Positions 52,894 through 62,100 of a stretch of 64,000 nucleotides of DNA are shown one piece after another. Where the stretch lies: NCBI RefSeq assembly GCF_019396345.1, contig NZ_JAHKRM010000030.1, forward strand, positions 1 to 64,000. Direction: 5' to 3'. Made by a program: the position numbers and the translations under genes. Within the stretch, counting starts at the first letter, position 1. Each line of letters starts with the position of its first letter. The notes beneath the pieces are model-generated. The model was not told the origin of the DNA. It saw nothing but the letters and a program-made list of their open reading frames with translations, and made no database searches. The DNA comes from Nonomuraea guangzhouensis (GTDB taxonomy: Bacteria > Actinomycetota > Actinomycetes > Streptosporangiales > Streptosporangiaceae).

Positions 52894-52923
52894 CAGGCGG
52901 CCGCGCCGAAGCGCGGCCGCCTG
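52894..52923. terminator. 13-bp perfect hairpin terminator after the PQQ dehydrogenase gene
   Basis: CAGGCGGCCGCGC (52894-52906) and GCGCGGCCGCCTG (52911-52923) with a CGAA tetraloop, 16 bases past the stop. A classic stable GNRA-like loop terminator separating this gene from the GH95 operon. Confidence 0.8.
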
Positions 52924-52938
52924 GTGAGGGGGCGTGCG

Positions 52939-55362
52939 TCACTGGATGTTGGAGCGCCTGATCACGTCGGCGCTGCCGTCGCCGTTGTTGTCGGAGTTGG
53001 TGGAGCCGAACCAGATGGCGCTGGCGTTCGGCACCTTCTCCACCGCGCGGAGCCGGCCGTACGTCCCGTTGAAGTAGGAGTTGACCGTCGAGACGTTCTC
53101 GCCGTTGAGCACGATGCGCCACAACCGCTGGCCGCGCAGCGCCGCCATGAACACGGTGTTGTTCACGATGGCGATGCCGCTCGGCGACGCCTCCGAGACG
53201 CTCCACGTGTACTTGGGGTTGGTCATGCCGGAGGTGCTGCAGGTGCCCTCACAGGTGGGCCAGCCGTAGTTCTTGCCCGGCTGGATCAGGTTGAGCTCGT
53301 CCCGGGAGGAGTTGCCCAGCTCCGACTCCCACAGCCGCCCGGCCGAGTCCCACGCGATGCCCTGCGGGTTGCGGTGGCCGTAGCTGTAGACGCGGGTGTT
53401 GAACGGGTTGCCCGGCGCGGCGGCGCCCGTCTTGGTGATGCGCAGGATCTTGCCGTTGAGCGAGCTGAGGTCCTGCGCGTTGCTGCTGGCCTGCGCGTCG
53501 CCGGCGGTGACGTACAGGTAGCCGTCGGGGCCGAACCTGATGCGGCCGCCGTTGTGGTAGCGGTTCTTGTCGATCATGCCCTGCAGGATCGCGCTGTAGC
53601 CGCTGAGCGTGGTGCCGTTGAAGTTCATCTTCGCGACCCGGTTGCCCTCGGAGGCGGTGTGCATGAAGAACACCTCCTGGTCGGTCGTGCCGTTCCAGGT
53701 GGGCGAGAAGTCGAGGCCCATCAGGCCGCCCTCGCCGTCGGTGGTCACGACGTTGGGCACGGTGCCGACCTGCGTCTTGGTGCCCGACGGGGTGATCTTG
53801 AACACCTTGAACGAGTCCCGCTCGGTGACCAGCGCGTACGAGCCGTCGGGCGCCCAGGAGATGTCCCAGGGGATGTCCCAGCCGCCGGCGATCGTGGTCG
53901 GCGTCTGCGGCACGGTGCCGCAGCTACCGGTCGTGAACGACGCCGACGCCGTGCTCGGGGTGGAGAGCTGGTTGGCCGTGTCACGCGCGACGACGTCGAG
54001 CGTGTAGGTGTGCGCGCACTCCAGCGGCACGCTGGTGGTGGTCGCGGGCGGCGTACCGGTGACCGTCTGCAGCACGGTGCCGGTGGCGTGGTCGCGGACC
54101 AGGTAGGCGCGCACGCCGTTGTCGTCGGTCGAGGCGGTCCAGGTCGCGGTCGCCGAGGTGGGCTGCACACCGGTCACCGTGGGCTGGCCGGGCTGCGACG
54201 GCGGGTTGTCCGCGGGCGCGGGCAGCGTGCGGCAGTTCGCCTCAGGGCTGCTCAGTGACACGTTCCCGGACGCGTCCCGGGCGAAGACCGAGATCTGGTA
54301 CGGGAAGTCGGAGTTCAGCCCCGTCACCGTGTACGGCGGAGCCGGCGCGGTGGCGATCTGCGTGCCCTGATGGAAGATGTCGTACGCCACGACGCCGACG
54401 TTGTCGGTCGAGGTCGGCCAGTCCAGCCGGATGCTGTTGTAGGTGATGTCACTGCAGACCGGCTGACCCGGGGCGGTCGGCTTCTCGGTGTCACCGGGGC
54501 CGCTGACGCGCAGCCGGTCGAGGTTCGGCCCGCCGTTCGCGGTGGTCCCGGTGGCTCTGATCGTGTTGCCGCCGGCGGCCAGCGTGGCGTTGACGCTGAT
54601 CTCCTGCCAGGTGGTCCACGCCCCGGTGCCGGGGAAGGACTGGCTGGCCACGACGGACGTGCCGTTGACCGAGACGCTCATCGGCCGGTCGGTGGTCGTG
54701 CCGTTGGCGAAGCGGAACGTCAGGGTCTGCGGCCCGGCACTGGCGGCGCTCACCGCGAACTCGACGTAGGAGCCGGCCACGTTGTCGTAGTTGACGAAGC
54801 CGGAGCCGGTGTAGCCGGCGTGGTTGGACTCCACGACGCCCTGCGAGATCGTCGCGCTCTCCGCCTGGTAGTCGGTGAAGTTGGTGGAGGCGACCTCGGC
54901 CTCCAGGTAGTCCCAGTTCGGGTTCCCGCCCGCGCCGCTGGCGGTGGCCTTGATCGTGTTGTTGCCCGCGACGACCGGCGCGGTCAGCGTGACCGTCGCC
55001 CAGGTGTCCCAGTTCGTGGTGGCGTTGAACGCCCGGGCCGCGGCGACGACGGTGCCGTTGACCGAGATGTCGCTCGGCCGGTTGGCGCTGGTGCCGTTGG
55101 CATAGCGGAAGGCCAGCGTGGCGGTGCCCGCGCTGGGCGCGTTGATCGTCCATTCGACCGAGGATCCGGCGACGTTGTCGCCGTTGACGAAACCGGTGCC
55201 GGAGTAGCCGGTGTGGTTCGACTCCACGACACCTTGCGAGATCGTGGCGTTCTCCGCCTCGTATCGGGTGGGCGCCGCGGCGGCCGGAGGGGCCACGACC
55301 GTCAGCGCCCCGGCGAAGAGCGCGAGGACACCGGCGAGGACGCGGTACCTGCGTAAGTTCAT
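52939..55362 (-). CDS. Secreted PQQ-dependent aldose sugar dehydrogenase with two CBM35 and two FN3 domains
   Basis: 807 residues from ATG 55362 (AGGAG 8 bases upstream). Signal peptide 1-29. CBM35s at about 33-150 and 160-280, FN3-like domains at about 295-385 and 390-480 (TATWTASTDDNGVRAYLVRD). The C-terminal beta-propeller (490-807) has the soluble glucose/aldose dehydrogenase pattern: GWDIPWDISWAPDG, HNGGRIRFGPDGYLYVTAGD, SYGHRNPQGIAWD, and ESELGNSSRDELNLI. These form the PQQ and calcium site (family knowledge; AA12-like). It may oxidise released sugars or feed electrons to an oxidative polysaccharide enzyme. Confidence 0.82.
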   Translation of the reverse strand: MNLRRYRVLAGVLALFAGALTVVAPPAAAAPTRYEAENATISQGVVESNHTGYSGTGFVNGDNVAGSSVEWTINAPSAGTATLAFRYANGTSANRPSDISVNGTVVAAARAFNATTNWDTWATVTLTAPVVAGNNTIKATASGAGGNPNWDYLEAEVASTNFTDYQAESATISQGVVESNHAGYTGSGFVNYDNVAGSYVEFAVSAASAGPQTLTFRFANGTTTDRPMSVSVNGTSVVASQSFPGTGAWTTWQEISVNATLAAGGNTIRATGTTANGGPNLDRLRVSGPGDTEKPTAPGQPVCSDITYNSIRLDWPTSTDNVGVVAYDIFHQGTQIATAPAPPYTVTGLNSDFPYQISVFARDASGNVSLSSPEANCRTLPAPADNPPSQPGQPTVTGVQPTSATATWTASTDDNGVRAYLVRDHATGTVLQTVTGTPPATTTSVPLECAHTYTLDVVARDTANQLSTPSTASASFTTGSCGTVPQTPTTIAGGWDIPWDISWAPDGSYALVTERDSFKVFKITPSGTKTQVGTVPNVVTTDGEGGLMGLDFSPTWNGTTDQEVFFMHTASEGNRVAKMNFNGTTLSGYSAILQGMIDKNRYHNGGRIRFGPDGYLYVTAGDAQASSNAQDLSSLNGKILRITKTGAAAPGNPFNTRVYSYGHRNPQGIAWDSAGRLWESELGNSSRDELNLIQPGKNYGWPTCEGTCSTSGMTNPKYTWSVSEASPSGIAIVNNTVFMAALRGQRLWRIVLNGENVSTVNSYFNGTYGRLRAVEKVPNASAIWFGSTNSDNNGDGSADVIRRSNIQ

Positions 55363-55459
55363 GGATTCAACTCCTGCGGGGGGTGGTATCTCGGGCGAGA
55401 GATTGGAGCTTTTCATCGTGTTCCCACAAATAGTCACAACCGTCAACAGATTCTCGATC

Positions 55460-55493
55460 TTGGAACGATCCAATCTTTAGGAAACTTTCCTAA
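55460..55493. promoter_or_regulatory. Palindromic operator candidates in the divergent dehydrogenase/GH105 spacer
   Basis: TTAGGAAACTTTCCTAA (55477-55493) is a perfect 8-1-8 palindrome. TTGGA-ACGA-TCCAA (55460-55473) is a second dyad beside it. Such TTAG...CTAA dyads are typical of ROK-type and similar sugar-responsive repressors, which is inference. The site could control both divergent CBM35 genes. Confidence 0.5.
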
Positions 55494-55658
55494 CGCCACT
55501 CTGTTTCCGATCAGGCAAAGATCGGATGTCATCGAGCCTGGACAGGCGGATATTCCGGATGTTTGGCTATGGATCAGGCGAAAGGTTGGATCTGTCGATC
55601 GGCCCCAATCGGCGGCACTCCCCGCATCAGGAGCGGTCGAGCGATATCACAGGTCAGA

Positions 55659-55697
55659 AGCACACAGGTGAGACATAGGATGTCTTACCTGTGTGCT
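55659..55697. repeat. 18-bp inverted repeat (one mismatch) before the GH105 start
   Basis: AGCACACAGGTGAGACAT (55659-55676) and ATGTCTTACCTGTGTGCT (55680-55697) are complementary except for one position, with AGG between. The repeat lies 11 bases before the AGGAG ribosome binding site of the GH105 gene. It could be a large operator or form an mRNA hairpin that affects translation. Confidence 0.8.
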
Positions 55698-55718
55698 CAC
55701 CAGCGTCAGGAGAGTCGC

Positions 55719-57296
55719 GTGCCCCTCAGAAACCGACATCGAGTCATCGCCATAGTGGCCCTCGGTGCCCTGCTGGTCCAGCCCGTACCCGCGGCCGTCG
55801 CCGCGACCACCCTCCACGAAGCCGAGACCGCCACCATCTCGCAGGGCGTCGTGGAGTCCAACCATGCCGGGTTCACCGGCACCGGCTTCGTCAACTATGA
55901 CAACGTGGCGGGCTCGTCGGTCGAATGGACGACCGACTCGCCCCAGGCCCGCCAAGTGCGGCTGGTCCTCCGGTACGCCAACGGCACCACCGCCGACCGG
56001 CCGATGAGCATCACGCTCAACGGCACGACCATCGCGGCGAACCTGTCCTTCCCGGGCACCGGGGCGTGGACCACCTGGCGGACGGTGACGCTGCAGGCCT
56101 CGCTGGTCGCCGGCCCGAACACCGTCAAGGCCACCGCCACGACCGCCAACGGCGGCCCGAACGTCGACTCCCTCACCGTCGACGACGGCACCTCGACCGG
56201 GACCGACTGGTCCAAGGCCGTCATCGACTCCACGATGGCCCGCTTCACCCCCAGCTCGCTGGGCGGCTGGAGCTACCCGCAGGGCTTGTACCTGTGGGGG
56301 CAGTATCTCGTCTGGCAGCGTACCGGTGACGCCCGCTACCTGCAGTACATCAAGGACTGGGCTGACCGGTTCGTGGACAGCTCGGGCAACATCTCCAACA
56401 GCTTCGGCAACCTCGACAGCATGCAGGCAGGCAATGTCCTGCTGGCCCTGTTCAAAGAGACGGGCCAGGCCCGCTACCGGACCGCCGCCACCAAGATCCG
56501 GAACCGGCTGAACACCTACCCGCGCACCTCCGACGGCGGCTGGTGGCACTCCACCTCCGACTCGCGACAGGGCCAGCTCTGGGGCGACGGCGTCTACATG
56601 GCCGATCCGTTCCTGGCCCGCTACGGCGCCTGGGTCGCGGGCGACACCTTCACCAGCGCCGAGCCGGCCAAGCAGATCGAGGTCTACCACAGTCACCTGC
56701 GCCGCACCTCGGGCACGGCGGCCGGCCTGCTCTACCACGCCTACGACGAACCCGGCGGGCTGACCGCCTCCTGGGTGAAGCCGTCGCTGGGCAACACGAA
56801 CGGGATCTCGTGGTGCCGGGCCATGGGCTGGTTCGGCATGGCCACGATCGACATCCTCGACCTCATCCCCGCCGACCACCCGCGCCGGGCCGCGTTGATC
56901 AACATCGTGCGCGACCTGGTGCCCGCCTACGCCCGCTGGCAGGACCCGGCGACCGGACGGTGGTTCCAGGTGGTCACCGAGACGACGAACTCGGCCAACT
57001 GGACCGAGACGTCCTGCTCGGCGATGTACACGTACACGATCTCGAAGGCGGTCGAGCGCGGTTATGTGGATGCCTCCTACCGCGCCAACGCCGACCGGGG
57101 CTACCAGGGGGTGCTGAACAAGATCTCACTCGGCTCGGACGGGCGGACGAACCTCGTGGACGTCAGCGAGGGCACGAACGCGAGCGACTCGCTGAGCTAC
57201 TACTTCAACCGAGGACGGCCGGTGAACGACTTCCACGGCCTGGGCGCCTTCTTGATCATGAACGAGCAGATGATGCGCGTCGGCCCCGGCAGCTGA
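55719..57296 (+). CDS. Secreted GH105 unsaturated rhamnogalacturonyl/glucuronyl hydrolase with CBM35
   Basis: 525 residues from GTG 55719 (AGGAG 6 bases upstream); the frame is open to 55563 but the GTG starts exactly at the signal peptide (1-29). One CBM35 (about 32-155) at the N-terminus, unlike the C-terminal placement in most neighbours. The GH105/GH88 (alpha/alpha)6 barrel (about 165-525) has WWHSTSDSRQGQLWGDGVYM with the catalytic Asp, YHAYDE, ISWCRAMGWFGMA, and a C-terminal DFHGLGAFLIM. It removes 4,5-unsaturated uronic acids left by lyases, fitting the lyase 6 kb away. It is divergent from the sugar dehydrogenase. Confidence 0.87.
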   Translation: MPLRNRHRVIAIVALGALLVQPVPAAVAATTLHEAETATISQGVVESNHAGFTGTGFVNYDNVAGSSVEWTTDSPQARQVRLVLRYANGTTADRPMSITLNGTTIAANLSFPGTGAWTTWRTVTLQASLVAGPNTVKATATTANGGPNVDSLTVDDGTSTGTDWSKAVIDSTMARFTPSSLGGWSYPQGLYLWGQYLVWQRTGDARYLQYIKDWADRFVDSSGNISNSFGNLDSMQAGNVLLALFKETGQARYRTAATKIRNRLNTYPRTSDGGWWHSTSDSRQGQLWGDGVYMADPFLARYGAWVAGDTFTSAEPAKQIEVYHSHLRRTSGTAAGLLYHAYDEPGGLTASWVKPSLGNTNGISWCRAMGWFGMATIDILDLIPADHPRRAALINIVRDLVPAYARWQDPATGRWFQVVTETTNSANWTETSCSAMYTYTISKAVERGYVDASYRANADRGYQGVLNKISLGSDGRTNLVDVSEGTNASDSLSYYFNRGRPVNDFHGLGAFLIMNEQMMRVGPGS

Positions 57297-57359
57297 CCTC
57301 GCGGCTCCGCCTGGGGCCGGTCCCGAGGTCGTCGGGTCGATCGGCTGAACCACGCGTCC

Positions 57360-57393
57360 GAGGCGTTCAGCGTAAGGAGGCGTTCAGCGTAAG
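57360..57393. repeat. Perfect 17-bp tandem duplication at the 3' end of the unknown gene
   Basis: GAGGCGTTCAGCGTAAG occurs at 57360-57376 and again at 57377-57393. The copy inside the gene encodes its final Leu-Arg codons and stop (TTA CGC TGA on the minus strand). A recent slippage duplication. Confidence 0.75.
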
Positions 57394-59171
57394 AAGGTGA
57401 TGCGCTCCGCTGTCTCGATCATCTGCTGTGCGAGGTTGCCCGAGGTGAAGTCCGGCCGGTTGATCCGAAGCTGCGAGGCCATGGCCGAGACCAGGTCGCC
57501 GACGGGCAGTGTGCGCCGGGGCCCCAGCGGGAGCGTCACCGGTGTGCCGCCGGAGCCTCGCAGGGTTCTGGTGAAGGTTCTGCCGTCGGAGAGACCGACG
57601 GCGAAGTGCTGCGACTCGGGCGCCTGGTGGAGATCCAGCCGGGCGAGCACGCCTTCGAAGAGGCAGAGCAGGATGTTGGGGGTGAGCCGCTCGGATCTCA
57701 GGAGCGGGAGCCGCGACTGCCCCTGCGCGTCGGCGTAGGCGTCGATGAGCAGCCCGGGATAGCCGGAGACGAGGTCTGAGCGGATCAGCGCGCCCGTCGT
57801 CCGCGGGTAGCGCAGCTCCAGCGGATAGGAGGCGTCGAGGTCGGCATCGGCCGCGGTCAGCCGGCCGATGCTCCAGGCGCCGTCGACCAGATACCGCACC
57901 CACTGCTGGTCCAGCCCGAAGAAGCGGATCGTCTCGACGGGCAGCAGGCGTTCATCGGGGATCAGATAGCCCAGGGGAACGCCCTGGAGCCGGCTGAGCT
58001 CACCCAGCCAGTCGAGCGCGGACTCGGGGACGGTGTCGTCGATCTCGACGACGGCCAGGGGGTAGCCGTCCGGCTCACGCGCCGCCCGTTTGAGATTCCG
58101 GTCCCGGCGGCGTCGCCACTGGTAGAGGGTCGCCGCCGTGTCGGGACTGCGCAGGGTGAGCAGCCGCCCCAGTTGCCAGGCCGCGGCGTAGCCGACGTCG
58201 AACATGCCGATCTCGGGGTGGAAGCGGAGCAGGGCGTCGGCGGTGTGGACGGGCTCGACGGGCCCCTGGTCCACCGGCCCGGTCGTCAGCGGGCCCCGGT
58301 ACCAGGCGATGCTGCGCGCTCCATGCCGCATCCGGTGCCGAGCGGGCACGAAGCCCTCCCGCAGGAACTCGCCCCCCGGCGACTCGGCGGTGGAGGGAAG
58401 CCGGAAGTCCCCCGGGTCCTCGGCGAGGCGGCCCGCCATCCGCCCGAACGTGTAGGCGTCGTCCACGCAGGCGAACCGCCAGCTGGCGAGGGTGACGAGG
58501 CGGACGGCAGCGGCCTGGCCGTAGTCGAACACCGGCGTCCGCGCGCCCTCGGGAACGTGGAACCGTCCCTCCAGGGAAACGAGGTGGACGGTGGTGGAGA
58601 CGCCCGGCGCGGGCAGGCGAGCGGCTACGACGACCGCGGTGTCGGGGCCGTCGCCGCTGCGCACGTGCGCCAGGTAGCGAAGATCGTCGTAGGCGGGGAG
58701 AAGGTCCGCGAGCAGGGCCTTGGGGACATCGATGACGGTCACCGGGTCGGTGGGCGACTGGTGCGATTCTCGCTGTACGGCGGGCAGGTCGGCGAGGGTG
58801 ACCACCGTCGGTTGCGGGCGCTCGTCGTCGGAGAACACCAGCAGCGCCAGCCAGGGCGGTGGCTGGCTGCCGGGGCCGCCGGGGTCGCGCTCCCACGGCA
58901 GCGTGGGCCGGTTGAGCACGATGTGCGGCAGTGCGGTGCTGTGCTCGCCGAGGCTGCCGTCGGGTGGGAACACCTGCTTGACGGCCGAGGGCGCCAGCGT
59001 GAACCGCTCCCCGGCGATCGTGAAATCGCCGGTGGCGGCGAAGGTGTCCGACGTGGAGCCGATGATCACCTTTTGCTCGACGGCGATGTGGTAGGCGCCG
59101 CTCTTCAGCGCCGGCCGCCGGTAGCCGATGAAGGTGATTTGCGGAATTTCGTCCGTCTTGGTCTCAGACAT
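57384..59171 (-). CDS. Uncharacterised 595-residue protein coupled to the DUF6603 gene
   Basis: The start ATG overlaps the DUF6603 stop by 8 bases, so translation is coupled. No signal peptide or membrane helix. N-terminal beta-rich region (ITFIGYRRPALKSGAYHIAV), then LLVFSDDERPQ. A middle segment has WQLGRLLTLRSPDTAATLYQ followed by a basic WRRRRDRNLK. A conserved-looking block YLIPDERLLPVETIRFFGLD is followed by QQWVRYLVDGAWSIGR at about 400-440. I recall similar blocks in large bacterial proteins near secreted or injection-type gene clusters, but I cannot name the family. Probably a cytoplasmic or assembly partner of the 1458-residue protein. Confidence 0.75.
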   Translation of the reverse strand: MSETKTDEIPQITFIGYRRPALKSGAYHIAVEQKVIIGSTSDTFAATGDFTIAGERFTLAPSAVKQVFPPDGSLGEHSTALPHIVLNRPTLPWERDPGGPGSQPPPWLALLVFSDDERPQPTVVTLADLPAVQRESHQSPTDPVTVIDVPKALLADLLPAYDDLRYLAHVRSGDGPDTAVVVAARLPAPGVSTTVHLVSLEGRFHVPEGARTPVFDYGQAAAVRLVTLASWRFACVDDAYTFGRMAGRLAEDPGDFRLPSTAESPGGEFLREGFVPARHRMRHGARSIAWYRGPLTTGPVDQGPVEPVHTADALLRFHPEIGMFDVGYAAAWQLGRLLTLRSPDTAATLYQWRRRRDRNLKRAAREPDGYPLAVVEIDDTVPESALDWLGELSRLQGVPLGYLIPDERLLPVETIRFFGLDQQWVRYLVDGAWSIGRLTAADADLDASYPLELRYPRTTGALIRSDLVSGYPGLLIDAYADAQGQSRLPLLRSERLTPNILLCLFEGVLARLDLHQAPESQHFAVGLSDGRTFTRTLRGSGGTPVTLPLGPRRTLPVGDLVSAMASQLRINRPDFTSGNLAQQMIETAERITFLR

Positions 59172-62100
59172 ACTCGGCCACCTGCGGAATCTCGTGGAAG
59201 TGAGAGGTACGGAAGGCGCGCAGATCGATCTCCGCTCCGCCTGCCAGGGCCTCGGCGACGGCCGCGCGGGCGGCGGAAACCTGGGCGTCGGCGATGCTGC
59301 CGTTGATCGCTTCGGCTCGTTGGTCGGCTGAGCCGGACGCCGGGGTGAACGGCGGAGGGGTCACCAGGTCGATCGCGTCCCGCACGTCGGACAGTGAGCC
59401 GGCCGCCTGGAGCTCCGTCCGGTTCAAGGACGGCGGGTCGGCGGGCTCGGCCGCCGCGTGCGGGCGGATCTCGTAGCCGGTGAGCAGGCCGGGCACCAGG
59501 CTGGGGTCGCCGGTCGAGGGGGTGATCTTGGTGCCCCACAGGGCGAAGGGCAGGTTCTTGCGGATCGGCGTGTAGACGAACTGGCCGTCGACGGGCCCGC
59601 CGTCCCTGGTGATGGTGATGTTGTGGGTGGTCGTGACCGTGCCGGCACCGTGGCCCGTGGGGCCGACGCCGAAGCCGGTGGCCGCCTCGTCGGTTGCCAG
59701 CGGCTCGCCCTGCGGCCCGGACAGCCCCTTCGTGCTGGGGATGACCGAGTCGGTGACGATCACGAGTCCGGCGGGATCGGCGACCCCGAGGTTCGCACCG
59801 GTCCCGGCGGAGTCTCCGGACGTCTGCCGGGTGTCGCTCCTGAGGGAGAGCGTGACGATCTCGCCGGGCAGCATCGCCGCGCGGAACTGATCCCAGGACA
59901 GCGCAGCCGGCTTGCTCTTCTTGCCGCTTCCGAAGGAGATCGTGAAGGTGACCACGCTGAGGTGGATGGTGGCGGTCCCGGCGAAGTCCGGGCCCCAGAT
60001 GTGCACATCGGTGCCCACGTGGGCGTTGACGGTGTGTTTTCCGAAGAAGGAGTAGGTGTAGGTGACGCCCACGCCCACGTGTATGGAGGCCTCGTAGTGG
60101 TACGGCTGCCAGCCGATGAGGAAGTCCATCGAGGCGTCGAACCAGGCGTGCAGCGACCCGTCGTGGTATGTCGCGTTGAGGCTGCCACCGGCCATGAGCG
60201 CGGCCGGGGTGAGGGCGTAGTACGCCGTCCCCGAGAGCGCGAACTGCTTGGTCACCTGCCAGGAGAAGCTCAGCCGGGGCACGACCGGGTAGTGCGTGGG
60301 AACGGGGAAGTGCGGATGGTATCCGCCGGCCGTCAGCACGAAGTCGCCGTCGTGCTCCCCGGCGAACCAGGTGGAGAAGGCGAACCCGCCGGCCAGGTGG
60401 CAGTCGCGGGACAGCAGGAACGAGTTCCGGGTCAGCTGGGCGGACGCGCTGAGGTAGCCGTCGTCGGGCACGAAGGTCGCCCGCAGCGCGAGTTGCACCT
60501 CCGCGATGGGGGTCTTCCCGGCCGCCGGTGCGGTGCCCGGGACGGGGGCTGGCAGGACAAGCGTGGACAGACCCAGCAGGTCCACCTCGAACCGGCGCCC
60601 GAACGCGGCCGTGACCAGCACGAACGAGTCGATCATCTGGAACGAGGTGAAGTGTATTCCGACGGTGAGGAAGCTGTCGCCGAGCGAGGGCGGCAGGTGG
60701 TCCGCCAGTTGCTTCAGCTCGTCCGCCAGAGTCGCCGCGGGCGGTGCCCCGACGGCTTCGGCGACGAGCGGGAATGTGGCGATGGCGTCGAGCGGCGGCG
60801 GGAGCAGTTTCCTGTTGTAGCCGAACCCGGCCGCCAGGCCCCTCACGAAGAAGAACGGCGGCCCGCCGATCGGCTGGTCCAGGTAGGCGTAGACGAACAG
60901 CGACGGGCCCTTGGCGACGTGGTCGGGAAGCTGGGCGTAGGAGCCGATCGCGGCGAGGCCGAACTCCTCGGTCTTGATCTGCGCGCCCCCGCCGTAGGAG
61001 AGGCAGGTCGTCCCCTTGTACTGGATCTCGCCTTTGAGGAAGGCGCCGTCGATCCGGACCGGGCCGGAGGTGTAGGACAGTCCCAGCCCGGCCAGGTCGA
61101 ACGACGGCTCGGCGGCCGGGTCGGACATCGGCAGCCCGGCCTCCAGGCCGTCCAGCGAGAGCGTCAGGCCGGCCGCGGTGATCGCGGCATCGAGCAGCAC
61201 CGCCAGTCTTGGGTCGTCACCTTGCCGGTAGGCCAGGCCGACCCGTTCGATCTGCACCGGCCCGACCCCTCGGTGGATTTTGACCCACTTCACGTTGTCG
61301 CCGGTCTGCGCCTGCGCCGGGTCGGGCGCCGATACGGCCGGCTCCGCATCCGTGGTGGCCGCCGCCGATGGGGTGGCGGTGTCCGCCACGGGCAGGGCGA
61401 GCGGCTGGCGGAGGGGACCCAGCCTGAGCTCGCCGTCGATCGCGAAGCCCGCGGCGGTGTCGCGCTCGGGCATCGGGCTGATCGGCTCGGGCTCCGTCGG
61501 GCTGTTCGGCTTGAGGAGCATCGCGTTGAGCGCCTTCACCTGGGCCGCGGTCATCGGGGCCGAGGCCGCCGTGATCCGCAGCGGCGACACCCCCATGAGG
61601 GTCTCACCCGTGAAGTGGTCGCCGACCAGGGGCAGGTGACGCAGATCGACGGCGGCGTCGATCTCGACCCCGAACAGGTATGCCGTGACGGGCGCGGCGC
61701 CGTCGCCGGTGGTCTCGTCGAGGGCGAAGGTGGCGTCGTCGATGTCGACGGTGACTCCCTCGGGGACATACTGTGCCGCCTGCGGCGAGAACGCCGCGAC
61801 CAGGCTCTGGACGCCGGGCACCGGATCCGGGTCCGCGTGGGAATACGTGGCCGTGAACCGTTTCGCGGCGGGGTCTTCGGCGAAGTGGGCACCGAGGCGC
61901 AGGTCCAGGACGTCACCGTCGACGGGCACGGCCACCTCGAGCCGCCCGTCGAAGGTCGTCGTGTAGGCCGCGCCGTGCGGAACGACCTCGATGTCCGTGA
62001 CGAGTCTCAGCGGAACCTCGCTGATCGTCATGTCACCCGCGCAGGTGAAGGCGAACTTACCGCTGGTGGTCTGGTAGCTGAGCTTGAGGTCGTGCAGCGC

